Source: CAIKZJ01 sp041675325 (lineage in GTDB: Bacteria; Bacteroidota; Ignavibacteria; Tepidaquicellales; Tepidaquicellaceae). Taken from it: DNA of 53,446 nucleotides. Every line of letters starts with the position of its first letter. Position 1 is the first letter of the stretch. Made by a program: the position numbers and the translations under genes. Shown here one piece after another: positions 9,671 to 18,344 of this stretch. The stretch covers positions 1 through 53,446 of the forward strand of contig JBAYUG010000010.1 in the NCBI GenBank assembly GCA_041675325.1. The letters are read 5' to 3'. The notes below the pieces were generated by a model. That model was given only the letters and a program-made list of their open reading frames with translations, had not been told where the DNA came from and ran no database searches.

Positions 9671-10960
9671 TTACTTCATTCTAAAAGAATGAACTATGTT
9701 CTTTACAGGTACAACTAAATTATTATCCGAAACTCTCTTTTCAAAATCACTTCTGAATTTCTTTATAGTCCATTTCACAGGCCAGGCTGCAGCATCTCCT
9801 AGTGCACAGATAGTGTTTCCTTCTATGTTTTCTGCAACTGATGTAAGTAAGTCAAGGTCCTGTATTCTGCCTTCACCTGAATCAATACGTTTAAGAACTC
9901 TATGAAGCCAGCCGGTACCCTCACGGCAGGGAGTGCATTGTCCGCAAGATTCATGGTAGTAAAATTTTGCGATACGGATAAGAACTTTTAGAATATCAGT
10001 ATCCTCATCCATTACCATTACACCTGCTGTTCCAATCGATGAACCGAATTCTTTAAGGCTTTCATTATCCATTTTTGCAGTAAGACATTCTTCTTTTGTA
10101 AGAGGGGGCATAGATGAACCGCCTGGAATTACCATTTTAATATCCTTACCGTTTGGGACACCGCCGCAAATATCATTTATAATTGTCATAAGCGGAGTTC
10201 CGGTCGGAAGTTCATACACCCCGGGTTTGTTTACGTGCCCGCTTACTCCGAAAAGCAATGTACCCGGATGTTTTGGTGCTCCTATTCCTGCAAACCATGC
10301 TGCACCGTTCTTAATTATTTCAGGTATGTTAGCAAGTGTTTCAATATTATTAATTGTAGTGGGGCAGCCCCATAATCCGTAAACAGCAGGGAAAGGAGGT
10401 TTAACCCTTGGGTATCCGCGTTTACCTTCTACGGAATTCATCAAAGCAGATTCCTCTCCGCAAATATAAGCACCGGCACCTCTATGAATATAAATCTCAG
10501 TCGAGAAATTACTTCCTAAAATATTTTTTCCAACATATCCTTTCTTATAAGCATCATTCAGTGCATCCTGAAGCATATTTATCCATTTGTAATATTCGCC
10601 TCTGATATAAACGTAAGCAGCTTCAATTCCCATTGCATAGCAGGCAAGCAAAGTACCTTCTATAAACTGATGAGGATTTTTCTCAAATATTTCTCTGTCC
10701 TTGAAGCTTCCCGGTTCAGATTCATCGCCGTTACAACATAAATACTTTGCCTTCTCGGTTTGCTTTGGCATGAAAGTCCATTTCAATCCTGTCGGAAAGC
10801 AAGCACCGCCTCGACCACGAAGATTAGAGTTCTTTACTTCATTGGTAACGTCATCCGGGGTCATCTCCTTGATAGCTTTGCGAATAGATTGGTATCCACC
10901 GTTTGCTTCATAGACATCAATCTTGTGTAAATCAGGAATATCTTTAAGGATTATTTTCAT
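9671..10960 (-). CDS. nuoF: NADH-quinone oxidoreductase subunit F
   Basis: NADH-binding, FMN- and 4Fe-4S-carrying 51-kDa subunit of complex I on the cytoplasmic arm. From ATG 10960 it has 429 residues, a normal length; a TTG at 10969 would add three. Visible motifs are the Gly-rich nucleotide loop RGRGGACFPTGLKW, CNGDESEPGSFKDR, the HRGAGAYICGEESAL FMN region, and the cluster ligands CGQCTPC near residue 340 with a fourth Cys in NTICALGD near 381. It ends 13 bp from the RNase R stop on the other strand. It should follow nuoE directly, but a GxxExxY gene and repeats now lie between them. Confidence 0.96.
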   Translation of the reverse strand: MKIILKDIPDLHKIDVYEANGGYQSIRKAIKEMTPDDVTNEVKNSNLRGRGGACFPTGLKWTFMPKQTEKAKYLCCNGDESEPGSFKDREIFEKNPHQFIEGTLLACYAMGIEAAYVYIRGEYYKWINMLQDALNDAYKKGYVGKNILGSNFSTEIYIHRGAGAYICGEESALMNSVEGKRGYPRVKPPFPAVYGLWGCPTTINNIETLANIPEIIKNGAAWFAGIGAPKHPGTLLFGVSGHVNKPGVYELPTGTPLMTIINDICGGVPNGKDIKMVIPGGSSMPPLTKEECLTAKMDNESLKEFGSSIGTAGVMVMDEDTDILKVLIRIAKFYYHESCGQCTPCREGTGWLHRVLKRIDSGEGRIQDLDLLTSVAENIEGNTICALGDAAAWPVKWTIKKFRSDFEKRVSDNNLVVPVKNIVHSFRMK

Positions 10961-10981
10961 ATTTGACAATGTATTTTATAT

Positions 10982-11167
10982 TTTGGTTCACAGAGACCAC
11001 CGAGTAATCACAGAGGTCACAGAGAAAATTTATTGCTTTAATTTCTTATTCAAAGAACAAATCTACATAAAATATTTGGTTCACAGAGACCACCGAGTAA
11101 TCGTAGAGATCACAGAGAAAATTTATTATTTTCATTTATTTATTAAAGAACATATCTATGGAAACCA
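10982..11167. repeat. Two tandem copies of a ~93-bp CACAGAG-type repeat
   Basis: Units at about 10982-11074 and 11075-11167 share a 52-bp core beginning TTGGTTCACAGAGACCACC, with CACAGAG/CACCGAG boxes 9 and 11 bp apart. The tail is less conserved (AAAGAACA...TCTA). The second unit runs into the last codons of the GxxExxY gene. An inverted copy of the core lies on the other side of that gene. Confidence 0.85.
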
Positions 11168-11514
11168 TCCATTAGTTTCTTAACATTGAAATTCATCAAA
11201 AGCCCGATTTTTTTGTCAGCGAAACGCATATATGTTAAAACTTGAGAAGTATGAACTGGGAGTAAGTTATCAACAGATTTAATTTCTACGATGACTGAAT
11301 CATTAACTAATAAATCCAGTCTATACCCACAATCCAAATATATCTCTTTATACATCACAGGAATAGGTACCTGACTTTCTACCGATAATCCTCTCTGTTT
11401 TAATTCATAATACAGACATTTTTCATAAACTGATTCCAACATACCCGGACCAAGCTGCTTATGTACCTCTATTGCACAACCAATAATATTTTCAGTTAAT
11501 AGATCAGTGTTCAT
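11143..11514 (-). CDS. GxxExxY protein (PDDEXK_3 family)
   Basis: Protein of 123 residues from the GxxExxY family, related to PD-(D/E)XK nucleases; its cellular role is not established. The name motif is present as GMLESVY near residue 24. The nuclease-like core is intact: an Asp in YRLDLLV, then VEIKSV giving the E-x-K pair. HTSQVLTYMRF and KIGLLMNFNV are typical late motifs. It lies between nuoE and nuoF in the same orientation and is flanked by CACAGAG-type repeats, direct on its 3' side and inverted on its 5' side. This indicates an insertion that the operon tolerates. It may be transcribed by readthrough from the nuo promoter. Confidence 0.9.
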   Translation of the reverse strand: MNTDLLTENIIGCAIEVHKQLGPGMLESVYEKCLYYELKQRGLSVESQVPIPVMYKEIYLDCGYRLDLLVNDSVIVEIKSVDNLLPVHTSQVLTYMRFADKKIGLLMNFNVKKLMDGFHRYVL

Positions 11515-11530
11515 ATTACCGAAATTAGTT

Positions 11531-11562
11531 CTTCTCTGTGACTTCTCGGTGTACTCTGTGAT
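11531..11562. repeat. Inverted copy of the CACAGAG-type repeat
   Basis: Read on the minus strand this is ATCACAGAGTACACCGAG followed by AAGTCACAGAGAA. It is the same box series as the units at 10982-11167 but in opposite orientation, so the GxxExxY gene is bracketed by inverted repeats. Confidence 0.78.
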
Positions 11563-11601
11563 GCTATCAAAATTTGCTTTATGTATTTAAAAGAACAAAG
11601 T

Positions 11602-12084
11602 TTAATGGGAATTTTTAAAAGCATCTATTAATTTATCGAAGCTATCGACTGTGAGATTTTCATAGTACTCTTTGTTATTAACCTGTATCATTGGGGCAGT
11701 GCCGCAGCTGCCGAGACATTCTACTTCTTCAATTGTAAACATTTTGTCGGGTGTGGTTTCGTTGTTTTTAATGCCGAGTTTATCGGATGCGAGTTTAAAC
11801 AAATCATATCCGCCTCTGAGCATACAAGAAACATTAGTGCATATTTGCAGATGGTATTTCCCTCTTGGCTGCTTGTTAAACATTGTATAGAAAGTTACAA
11901 CGCCAAGTATGTGTTCGTATGATACCTGAAGCAAATCGCCTACATATTTCATGGAATCTTCTGATATCCATCCTTCTTTTTCCTGAACCATCCAGAGAAC
12001 AGGCAGCAGTGCAGCCTGTGAGCTTGGATAACGGGATTCTATGTCTTCGACTTTTTTAAGTTCTTCTTCGTTAAATAATGACAT
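11602..12084 (-). CDS. nuoE: NADH-quinone oxidoreductase subunit E
   Basis: The 24-kDa complex I subunit holding a 2Fe-2S cluster (N1a) next to NuoF. It has 160 residues. Thioredoxin-like ferredoxin ligands are C82 and C87 in ICTNVSC and C123 and C127 in CLGSC, the spacing expected for NuoE. The N-terminal helical part (SSQAALLPVLWMVQEKEGWI) is typical. It follows nuoD by 16 bp and is in the nuoC-D-E-F transcript. Downstream it is cut off from nuoF by about 640 bp holding the repeat-flanked GxxExxY gene. Confidence 0.96.
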   Translation of the reverse strand: MSLFNEEELKKVEDIESRYPSSQAALLPVLWMVQEKEGWISEDSMKYVGDLLQVSYEHILGVVTFYTMFNKQPRGKYHLQICTNVSCMLRGGYDLFKLASDKLGIKNNETTPDKMFTIEEVECLGSCGTAPMIQVNNKEYYENLTVDSFDKLIDAFKNSH

Positions 12085-12100
12085 CTTAATAAAATTAAAT

Positions 12101-13378
12101 TTACTTATCTGCTTCGCCCATAACGGGATCGAGTCCTCCGATAATTACAACGGAATCGGAAATAAAAGAATCTTTCATCATAACTGGCAGTCCCTGAAGA
12201 TTGCAAAATGAAGGCGAGCGGATTTTCATTCTGTACGGATGTCCGCTTCCATCACTGATAATATAGAAACCAAGTTCGCCTTTTGAAGATTCGATTGCAC
12301 CGTATGACTCACCGACAGGCGGATTCTGACCGAAATTAATCAGCATGAAATCGTGAATCAGCTCTTCCATTTTAGTATATATTTTCTCTTTTTTCGGCAG
12401 AGTTTTTTTAGGAGCTATTGCATTGACCTGACCCGCTGGAAGATTATCGAGGCACTGCCTTATAATCTTTACGGATTCATACATTTCCTGAAACCTAACC
12501 CAGAAACGTGCGAGGCAATCGCTTTCAGATGCTGTAATGACATCAAAGTCCATTTTATCATAAACAAGGTATGGGTCATCTCTTCTTAAATCGCGTTCTA
12601 CACCAGCTGCTCTTAATAAAGGTCCGTTAATACCATAATTAATAAGATCCTCTTTTGACATGTAACCGATGCCTTCGAGTCTTTTAACAAATATCCTATT
12701 GCGTTCAATAATATCTCTCATCTCTTTAAGATATTCCGGGAATTCGTCAATAAACTTTCTTGTAGCAGCAATTGCTTCATCGGATATATCGTTTGCGACA
12801 CCTCCAATGCGTGTGTATGATGTAGTAAATCGAACGCCTACAAATATATCGTAAATATCAAGAATCTTTTCGCGTTCACGCATACACCAGAGAAATGGTG
12901 TTAAACCCCCGGTATCCATAACCGTCGTACCGTAAGCTATCAGATGCGACTGAATTCTGCCAAGCTCGGCACAGATAGTTCTGATGTATGTTCCGCGTGC
13001 AGGTACTTCGAGTTTCAGAAGTTTTTCTACAGCGAGTGTATAAGCAACATTGTTGTGAATAGGCTGAAGGTAATCAAGCCTGTCAGTATGAGGTATAAAC
13101 TCATGGTATGACATATTTTCTGCGAGCTTTTCATAACCTCGGTGCAGGAATCCAAGGTCTGGCACAATTCTTTTTATAGTTTCGCCATCCAGCGATATAA
13201 GGAGTCTGAGAACACCATGAGTTGCAGGGTGCTGTGGACCCATATTAAGAACCATTTCATTCTCGAGAGCATCATCAAACTCCACACTTAAATCAGAAGA
13301 CTCCAGAGCGCTAAGAATTTTAGACTTAGGAATTTCAGGATCGTTTTCTTTCAATCTTTGATATACTGAATGCGTCAT
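12101..13378 (-). CDS. nuoD: NADH-quinone oxidoreductase subunit D
   Basis: The 49-kDa subunit of the complex I connecting arm, which forms the quinone pocket with NuoB. It has 425 residues. MGPQHPATHGVLR is the family signature. HRGYEKLAENMSY and PHTDRLDYLQPIHNN contain the conserved quinone-site His and Tyr-region residues. The C-terminus ends GGLDPVMGEADK, very close to the usual GSxDxVxGExDR ending. It begins five bases after the nuoC stop. C and D are separate genes, not fused. Confidence 0.97.
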   Translation of the reverse strand: MTHSVYQRLKENDPEIPKSKILSALESSDLSVEFDDALENEMVLNMGPQHPATHGVLRLLISLDGETIKRIVPDLGFLHRGYEKLAENMSYHEFIPHTDRLDYLQPIHNNVAYTLAVEKLLKLEVPARGTYIRTICAELGRIQSHLIAYGTTVMDTGGLTPFLWCMREREKILDIYDIFVGVRFTTSYTRIGGVANDISDEAIAATRKFIDEFPEYLKEMRDIIERNRIFVKRLEGIGYMSKEDLINYGINGPLLRAAGVERDLRRDDPYLVYDKMDFDVITASESDCLARFWVRFQEMYESVKIIRQCLDNLPAGQVNAIAPKKTLPKKEKIYTKMEELIHDFMLINFGQNPPVGESYGAIESSKGELGFYIISDGSGHPYRMKIRSPSFCNLQGLPVMMKDSFISDSVVIIGGLDPVMGEADK

Positions 13379-13383
13379 AAAAT

Positions 13384-13860
13384 TTATTTCTTTGGTAAAT
13401 AAAGTGAATCGGGAATGCCCATCAGAGGAAAATCCTTTCTAAGGGGGTAATACTCAAACTCTTCAGGCATATAAATTCTTCTTAAGTCGGGATGATCTCT
13501 AAAAATAATTCCAAACATATCATAAGCTTCGCGTTCATACCAGTTTGTACCTGTCCAAACTGGAGTCAAAGAAGGAGTTTCCGGATTCTTAGAATCAAGC
13601 GGTACTTTTATGAACAGCCTGTCTTTAAACTTTAGAGAGTACAAGCTGTAAATTATTTCAAACCTGTTCTTTTTCTGAAACCTGTCAACACCGATAACAT
13701 CCCTGCACATTTCAAACGACAGCTCAGCATCGTTCTTCAATAAACCTGCTATTTCGAGAACTTTGTCAGGCGAAGTAATAATTCCGGGAGTTCCATTGAC
13801 ATCATAAAACTCAACCTGGAAATCCTTTAACTTATCTTTAAATATATTAAGTCTATCCAT
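13384..13860 (-). CDS. nuoC: NADH-quinone oxidoreductase subunit C
   Basis: The 30-kDa complex I subunit of the peripheral arm. It has 158 residues. The signature WYEREAYDMFGIIFRDHP, followed by LRRIYMPEEFEYYPLRKDFP, is unmistakable. It is the first gene of this nuo transcript. The upstream neighbour is the divergent sugar dehydrogenase, so nuoA and nuoB, which usually precede nuoC, must lie elsewhere. The promoter should be within the 177 bp between 13861 and 14037; I could not pick a convincing core element. Confidence 0.95.
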   Translation of the reverse strand: MDRLNIFKDKLKDFQVEFYDVNGTPGIITSPDKVLEIAGLLKNDAELSFEMCRDVIGVDRFQKKNRFEIIYSLYSLKFKDRLFIKVPLDSKNPETPSLTPVWTGTNWYEREAYDMFGIIFRDHPDLRRIYMPEEFEYYPLRKDFPLMGIPDSLYLPKK

Positions 13861-14037
13861 TATAAAATTTTACTGAAAATAAAAATTAGGATAATCAATA
13901 AAAATAACAAAAAGCAATAGCTTAAAATTCATACATTGCATAAAACAAGCACTTTTTGCTTCGTTTTTCAGGAATTAATTGAAGCGTGAATTTTGAACAA
14001 TAAAGATATGTTATAAAATCATAAATAACATTAGAAA

Positions 14038-15510
14038 ATGAAAAGAACATTATTAGCTTTAATTTTAATAACATTGATTGGCTGTGCAAAAGCACAGAAT
14101 CCGAACGTTACATTGGTAGATGCGTATCAGAATCTGACTTTTAACAAAGCACTGCACTTGACGCATGCCGGAGACGGCACAAACAGGGTATTTGTTGTTA
14201 CACAGGTAGGTCAAATTATAGTATTTCCAAATGACTCAAATGTTACAGCTGCACAAACAAATGTATTTCTTAATGTATCGAATAAGTTATCCTCTACATC
14301 GGGTGAACAGGGTTTGCTAGGACTTGCTTTTCATCCGAATTATTCTACAAACGGATATATATTCATAAATTATACGGCAGGTTCGCCATTAAGGACTGTT
14401 ATATCAAGGTTCAAGATTCAGTCTGGTAATCCTAATAAAATTGATTCTCTTAGTGAATATAAGATACTTGAAATAAACCAGCCTTTTTCAAATCATAACG
14501 GCGGAACGGTGATGTTTGGGCAGGATGGGTTTCTTTATATCGGTATGGGTGACGGCGGAAGTGGAGGAGACCCAAGCGGTAATGCACAGAACCTTCAGGT
14601 GCTTCTTGGAAAGATGTTAAGGATTGATATCAATGACACCTCAGCATCAAGAAGATATGTTATTCCAAATACTAATCCGTTTTATAATAATCCTACAGCA
14701 GGCAAAGAAGAGATATATACATGGGGAATGCGTAATCCATGGAAATACAGTCAGGACCCTGTGACAGGGCTGATTTACTGTGCTGACGTAGGACAAGGCA
14801 ACTGGGAAGAAATAGATATTATTGAAAACGGAAAGAACTACGGATGGAAAGTTATGGAAGGATTTGTCTGCTACAGTCCTTCAACAGGATGCGACACTTC
14901 GGGTAAGAAGCTTCCGATTAAAGCATACAACCACAGCGGCGGTGATTGCTCAGTGACAGGCGGGTATGTTTACAGAGGCAACAGAAGGCCGGAATTAAGA
15001 GGTGCATATATTTATGGTGATTATTGTTCGGGAAAAATCTGGATGTTAAGATATAATAGCGGGGTTGTTACTTCGGATTCATTATTAACTCAGAAGTCTA
15101 TTGCTTTAACGTCATTCGGAGTAGACCAGTTCAACGAGCTGTATGTAATTGCTTCAGCTGCATCGGGAAAAATCTGGAGGTTTAATAAAAGTCCGCTCGC
15201 GACCGGAATAAATGAGAATGGGTTAACACCCGAAGGTTATAATTTGTATCAGAATTATCCGAATCCGTTTAATCCAAATACGATGATTAGTTATTACCTG
15301 CCGAAAACCGGACTTGTTAAACTTCAGGTCTTTGATATAAACGGAAAACAGGTAAGAACACTTGTTAATAATTCACAGACAGCCGGAAGATACGGTATTA
15401 GTTTTAACGGAAAAGATGACAATGGAGCTAACATTCCAAGTGCAATATATTATTACACACTTTCCTCTGATGATTTTACGGAGACGCGAAAAATGGTGAT
15501 GATCAAATAA
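14038..15510 (+). CDS. Secreted glucose/sorbosone dehydrogenase-like (PQQ-type beta-propeller) protein with T9SS sorting domain
   Basis: Protein of 490 aa. The N-terminus (about 1-20) is a signal sequence that could be cut after AKA or, because LIGC resembles a lipobox, processed as a lipoprotein. Residues about 25-385 are a GSDH-type six-bladed propeller with RVFVVTQVGQI, EQGLLGLAFHP, HNGGTVMFGQDGFLYIGMGD, LGKMLRIDI, WGMRNPWKYS, ADVGQGNWEEID and GKNYGWKVMEG. Soluble aldose dehydrogenases of this fold use PQQ and calcium; the real substrate is unknown. The last 90 residues are a Por/T9SS sorting domain (NYPNPFNPNT). It stands alone, divergent from nuoC, with a strong terminator after it. Confidence 0.88.
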   Translation: MKRTLLALILITLIGCAKAQNPNVTLVDAYQNLTFNKALHLTHAGDGTNRVFVVTQVGQIIVFPNDSNVTAAQTNVFLNVSNKLSSTSGEQGLLGLAFHPNYSTNGYIFINYTAGSPLRTVISRFKIQSGNPNKIDSLSEYKILEINQPFSNHNGGTVMFGQDGFLYIGMGDGGSGGDPSGNAQNLQVLLGKMLRIDINDTSASRRYVIPNTNPFYNNPTAGKEEIYTWGMRNPWKYSQDPVTGLIYCADVGQGNWEEIDIIENGKNYGWKVMEGFVCYSPSTGCDTSGKKLPIKAYNHSGGDCSVTGGYVYRGNRRPELRGAYIYGDYCSGKIWMLRYNSGVVTSDSLLTQKSIALTSFGVDQFNELYVIASAASGKIWRFNKSPLATGINENGLTPEGYNLYQNYPNPFNPNTMISYYLPKTGLVKLQVFDINGKQVRTLVNNSQTAGRYGISFNGKDDNGANIPSAIYYYTLSSDDFTETRKMVMIK

Positions 15511-15531
15511 ACATTGAATAATTTTAATGTA

Positions 15532-15562
15532 AAAAAGCCCGTATCATTGATGCGGGTTTTTT
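15532..15562 (+). terminator. Bidirectional intrinsic terminator
   Basis: A run of A, then CCCGTAT, loop CATTG, ATGCGGG (one G-T pair), then six T. It lies 21 bp after the sugar dehydrogenase stop and also works from the guaA side, because the A run becomes a T run on the minus strand. Confidence 0.87.
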
Positions 15563-15609
15563 GTTTGTAATAGAGAGTTGAGCGGCTATATTTGCCTCAA
15601 AAAAAGAGA

Positions 15610-15664
15610 GACCAATCAAAGGCTAATTAGGAGCTAATTAGAAGCCAACCAGAGACCAACTTTT
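15610..15664. repeat. Five degenerate 11-bp tandem units
   Basis: Units are GACCAATCAAA, GGCTAATTAGG, AGCTAATTAGA, AGCCAACCAGA and GACCAACTTTT, in exact 11-bp register. The core CYAA stays at unit positions 3-6. It is intergenic, between the convergent sugar dehydrogenase and guaA genes. Confidence 0.8.
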
Positions 15665-15707
15665 GAGAAAGGGTTTATACCTGAAAACACACCGTTTTGT
15701 TTTTTAG

Positions 15708-15731
15708 AAATATAGTGGTGATACTATATTT
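15708..15731. other. 9-bp AT-rich inverted repeat after guaA
   Basis: AAATATAGT, six-base loop, ACTATATTT: a perfect inverted repeat eight bases beyond the guaA stop. There is no T run in the guaA direction, so it may be a 3'-end-stabilising hairpin and not a terminator. Confidence 0.5.
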
Positions 15732-15739
15732 AGATAATT

Positions 15740-17311
15740 TTATTCCCATTCGATTGTTGCTGGGGGTTTTGAGCTGATGTCGTAAACGACACGATTAACG
15801 CCCTTGACGGAATTTATTATTTTGTTTGAAACGGTTGTAAGGAAATCTTTTTCGAACTGGTAGAAGTCTGCTGTCATGCCGTCGGTTGAAGTAACAGCAC
15901 GTAGTCCGATAACATTTTCGTAGCTGCGCTCATCGCCCATTACACCAACAGACTGAACGGGAAGGAGGACAGCGAATGCCTGCCAGATTTTATCGTAGAG
16001 TTTAAAGTTGTAAAGCTCATTGATAAAAACATCATCAACCTCACGGAGCAGGTCAAGTTTAGGTTTTGTCAAATCGCTAAGAATCCTTACAGCAAGACCC
16101 GGACCCGGGAACGGATGACGGCTGATGAACTGCTTCGGCAAACCAAGCTGATAGCCTATTTTTCTTACTTCGTCTTTAAACAGTTCACGGAAAGGTTCTA
16201 TGAGTTTCAATTTCATCTTTGCAGGAAGTCCTCCGACGTTGTGATGGGACTTAATAGTAACTGAGGGACCCTTGAAAGATACGGATTCTATGACATCGGG
16301 ATACAATGTTCCTTGAACGAGATACTTAATGTTAATATTTTTCTTACGAAGTTTTTTAGCTTCGGCATCGAATACGTCAATAAATGTTTTGCCGATTATT
16401 TTGCGTTTCTTTTCAGGGTCTATCACGCCTTTAAGTCTTTTCAGGAAAAGTTCCGCGGCATCTACGAAGATAAGATTAAACCTGAAATGCTTTATAAACA
16501 AATCTATAATAAGCTTGCTTTCGTTTTTTCGCATCAGACCGTTATCGATATGTATGCATATTAGTTTTTTACCGATAGCTTTTTGAATAAGTACTGCTGC
16601 AACAGAAGAATCAACTCCTCCGCTTAGGGCGCATATAACATAATCATTGCCGGCTATGTTTTTAATTTCATTTACCTTCTGTTGAATAAATGATACGGGT
16701 TTAAACAGGTTCTTAACTTTGCAAATTCTAAACGCAAAATTCTTGAGTATAGTAAGTCCATTTTCAGTGTGATTTACTTCGGGATGAAACTGAAGAGCAT
16801 ATAAATTCTCTGCTGAATTCTCATAGCTGCTGATATGACCGTTAGAACTTCTTGCAGTTATATTAAAACCATTAGGAAGTTTATCGACTGAGTCGCCATG
16901 GCTCATCCAGACGTTAAAACCTGACGGACACCCTTTATACATAAGCGATTCCGTTACTTTTATCTTTGTGTGTCCGTATTCCCTTACGCGCGACTTATGA
17001 ATCTTACCGCCTGATTTCTTTGCAAGAAGCTGAAGTCCATAGCATACTCCGAGAATAGGTACTTTCAGATTACGCATGAACAAAAAGTCTGACTCGCGGA
17101 TATCCGGGGAATCCTTCTCAAGTACGCTTGCAGGTCCGCCAGATAGAACGATGCCTTTAATAACATAATCGTTTTTGCTTAGCAGGTACTTTTCAATATT
17201 AATGCTGAACGGCTGAATTTCACAGTAAACATTTATTTCACGAAGTCTGCGAGCAATAAGCTGAGTATATTGCGAGCCGAAATCGAGTATAAGTATAATA
17301 TCAGTTTTCAT
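15740..17311 (-). CDS. guaA: GMP synthase (glutamine-hydrolysing)
   Basis: Converts XMP to GMP using glutamine and ATP. The protein has 523 residues, a normal length. The N-terminal class-I glutamine amidotransferase has the nucleophile Cys in ILGVCYGLQ (near residue 88) and the His-Glu pair in LQFHPEVNHT (near 174). The ATP pyrophosphatase P-loop CALSGGVDSSVAA is near residue 230. The C-terminal dimerisation domain ends in PPATIEWE, the expected terminus. The start ATG overlaps the stop of the upstream kinase gene in ATGA, so translation is probably coupled. Confidence 0.97.
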   Translation of the reverse strand: MKTDIILILDFGSQYTQLIARRLREINVYCEIQPFSINIEKYLLSKNDYVIKGIVLSGGPASVLEKDSPDIRESDFLFMRNLKVPILGVCYGLQLLAKKSGGKIHKSRVREYGHTKIKVTESLMYKGCPSGFNVWMSHGDSVDKLPNGFNITARSSNGHISSYENSAENLYALQFHPEVNHTENGLTILKNFAFRICKVKNLFKPVSFIQQKVNEIKNIAGNDYVICALSGGVDSSVAAVLIQKAIGKKLICIHIDNGLMRKNESKLIIDLFIKHFRFNLIFVDAAELFLKRLKGVIDPEKKRKIIGKTFIDVFDAEAKKLRKKNINIKYLVQGTLYPDVIESVSFKGPSVTIKSHHNVGGLPAKMKLKLIEPFRELFKDEVRKIGYQLGLPKQFISRHPFPGPGLAVRILSDLTKPKLDLLREVDDVFINELYNFKLYDKIWQAFAVLLPVQSVGVMGDERSYENVIGLRAVTSTDGMTADFYQFEKDFLTTVSNKIINSVKGVNRVVYDISSKPPATIEWE

Positions 17312-18237
17312 TTAATGTGTTCTTGTTTGAATTTGTTTATTGCGATTTTTAAAGCACCGTTAACAGGGTTCACAGGGTTTTCGAGTATAAGAAATTCCTT
17401 TTCAAAATCCGTTTTTATCAGGTCACGGAGTGTATCGGAAAAATAGTTCTTATTATCGATTAAGCTTCCGGAAAAAGCTATGCTAAGTTTTTTATCGACA
17501 CCTAATCTGTTTGCTAAAGCATCAAATAGTTCGAGTACGTTTTCAGCTTCGGATTCAGCGACGTGTCTGCAGAGAGGGTCGCCATTTTCAGCCTGTTCAA
17601 CGATAAACAGGGTCAGCGAAGCAATATCAAATTTTTTGTGATAAACCATATCAATAATATTGTTCCTGTTAATACCGAATTTATCATCAAGAAGTTTTTC
17701 TATATCAGCTTTCTGGTCAAACCTGTCAAAATACTTAACGAGTTTTTTCAGGAAGTTGAGAGCGAGGAAGTAACTGCTGCCGTCATCGCCGAGAATTTTT
17801 CCCCAGCCTCCAAGCCTTACAATTTCTCCGTCGAGCCTTCCGAACAAGACAGACCCCGTACCGCAAATAAGAATCAAGCCGTCATTTTCACCGTGAGCAT
17901 CCTCGAAAGCAATGACAGTATCGGATTCAACAATAATCTTATCAATCTTTAGAACGTTTATTAATCCTTTCCGTATTTCCTCTTTATTGTTTGCAGCCCT
18001 TGCACCGGCAACACCTGCACAAATTCCGAGACACTCGGAGAGGTTTAAACTATACTGTTCAAGAAACAGGTTTATATTTGCTGATGTATGTGAGGAAAAA
18101 TCTATGTATCCGACGGCTGAGTAGTGCACCGAAGGAAAGACAACTGAGCCGAGAATATTTAAATCAGAGCCGCAGGCTGATATTCTGCAATTCGTACCGC
18201 CTGAATCGATACCGATGAAAAAACCATTATTTACCAT
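17308..18237 (-). CDS. BadF/BadG-type ATPase, N-acetylglucosamine kinase-like
   Basis: Sugar-kinase fold (ASKHA) protein of 309 residues. The phosphate-1 loop FFIGIDSGGTNCRI is at residues 6-19. The adenosine or phosphate-2 region LILICGTGSVLFG and RLGGWGKILGDDGSSYF follow, matching N-acetylglucosamine/N-acetylmuramate kinases of the BadF group. The likely role is amino-sugar recycling from cell wall; the exact sugar is not visible. It is first in a two-gene transcript with guaA (4-bp overlap). The pairing with GMP synthesis has no obvious functional logic. Confidence 0.8.
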   Translation of the reverse strand: MVNNGFFIGIDSGGTNCRISACGSDLNILGSVVFPSVHYSAVGYIDFSSHTSANINLFLEQYSLNLSECLGICAGVAGARAANNKEEIRKGLINVLKIDKIIVESDTVIAFEDAHGENDGLILICGTGSVLFGRLDGEIVRLGGWGKILGDDGSSYFLALNFLKKLVKYFDRFDQKADIEKLLDDKFGINRNNIIDMVYHKKFDIASLTLFIVEQAENGDPLCRHVAESEAENVLELFDALANRLGVDKKLSIAFSGSLIDNKNYFSDTLRDLIKTDFEKEFLILENPVNPVNGALKIAINKFKQEHIK

Positions 18238-18344
18238 TAATAAATGTATGAAAAATCCGAAAAACTTGAAATTGATAAAGAAAGAAAATTGAATGTACCA
18301 CGGCGAGCAAGAGTTGCAAACAAAGAAAAGATTTTATACGAAAT

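Noticed and set aside
11143..11514. 23S rRNA intervening-sequence protein or transposase
   Set aside because: The GMLESVY motif and the D...E-x-K core identify the GxxExxY family; no rRNA gene and no DDE or HUH motifs.
16153..16165. Third copy of the AAATAGSCTATTT-like element
   Set aside because: Only part of the palindrome, inside guaA codons; a chance match.
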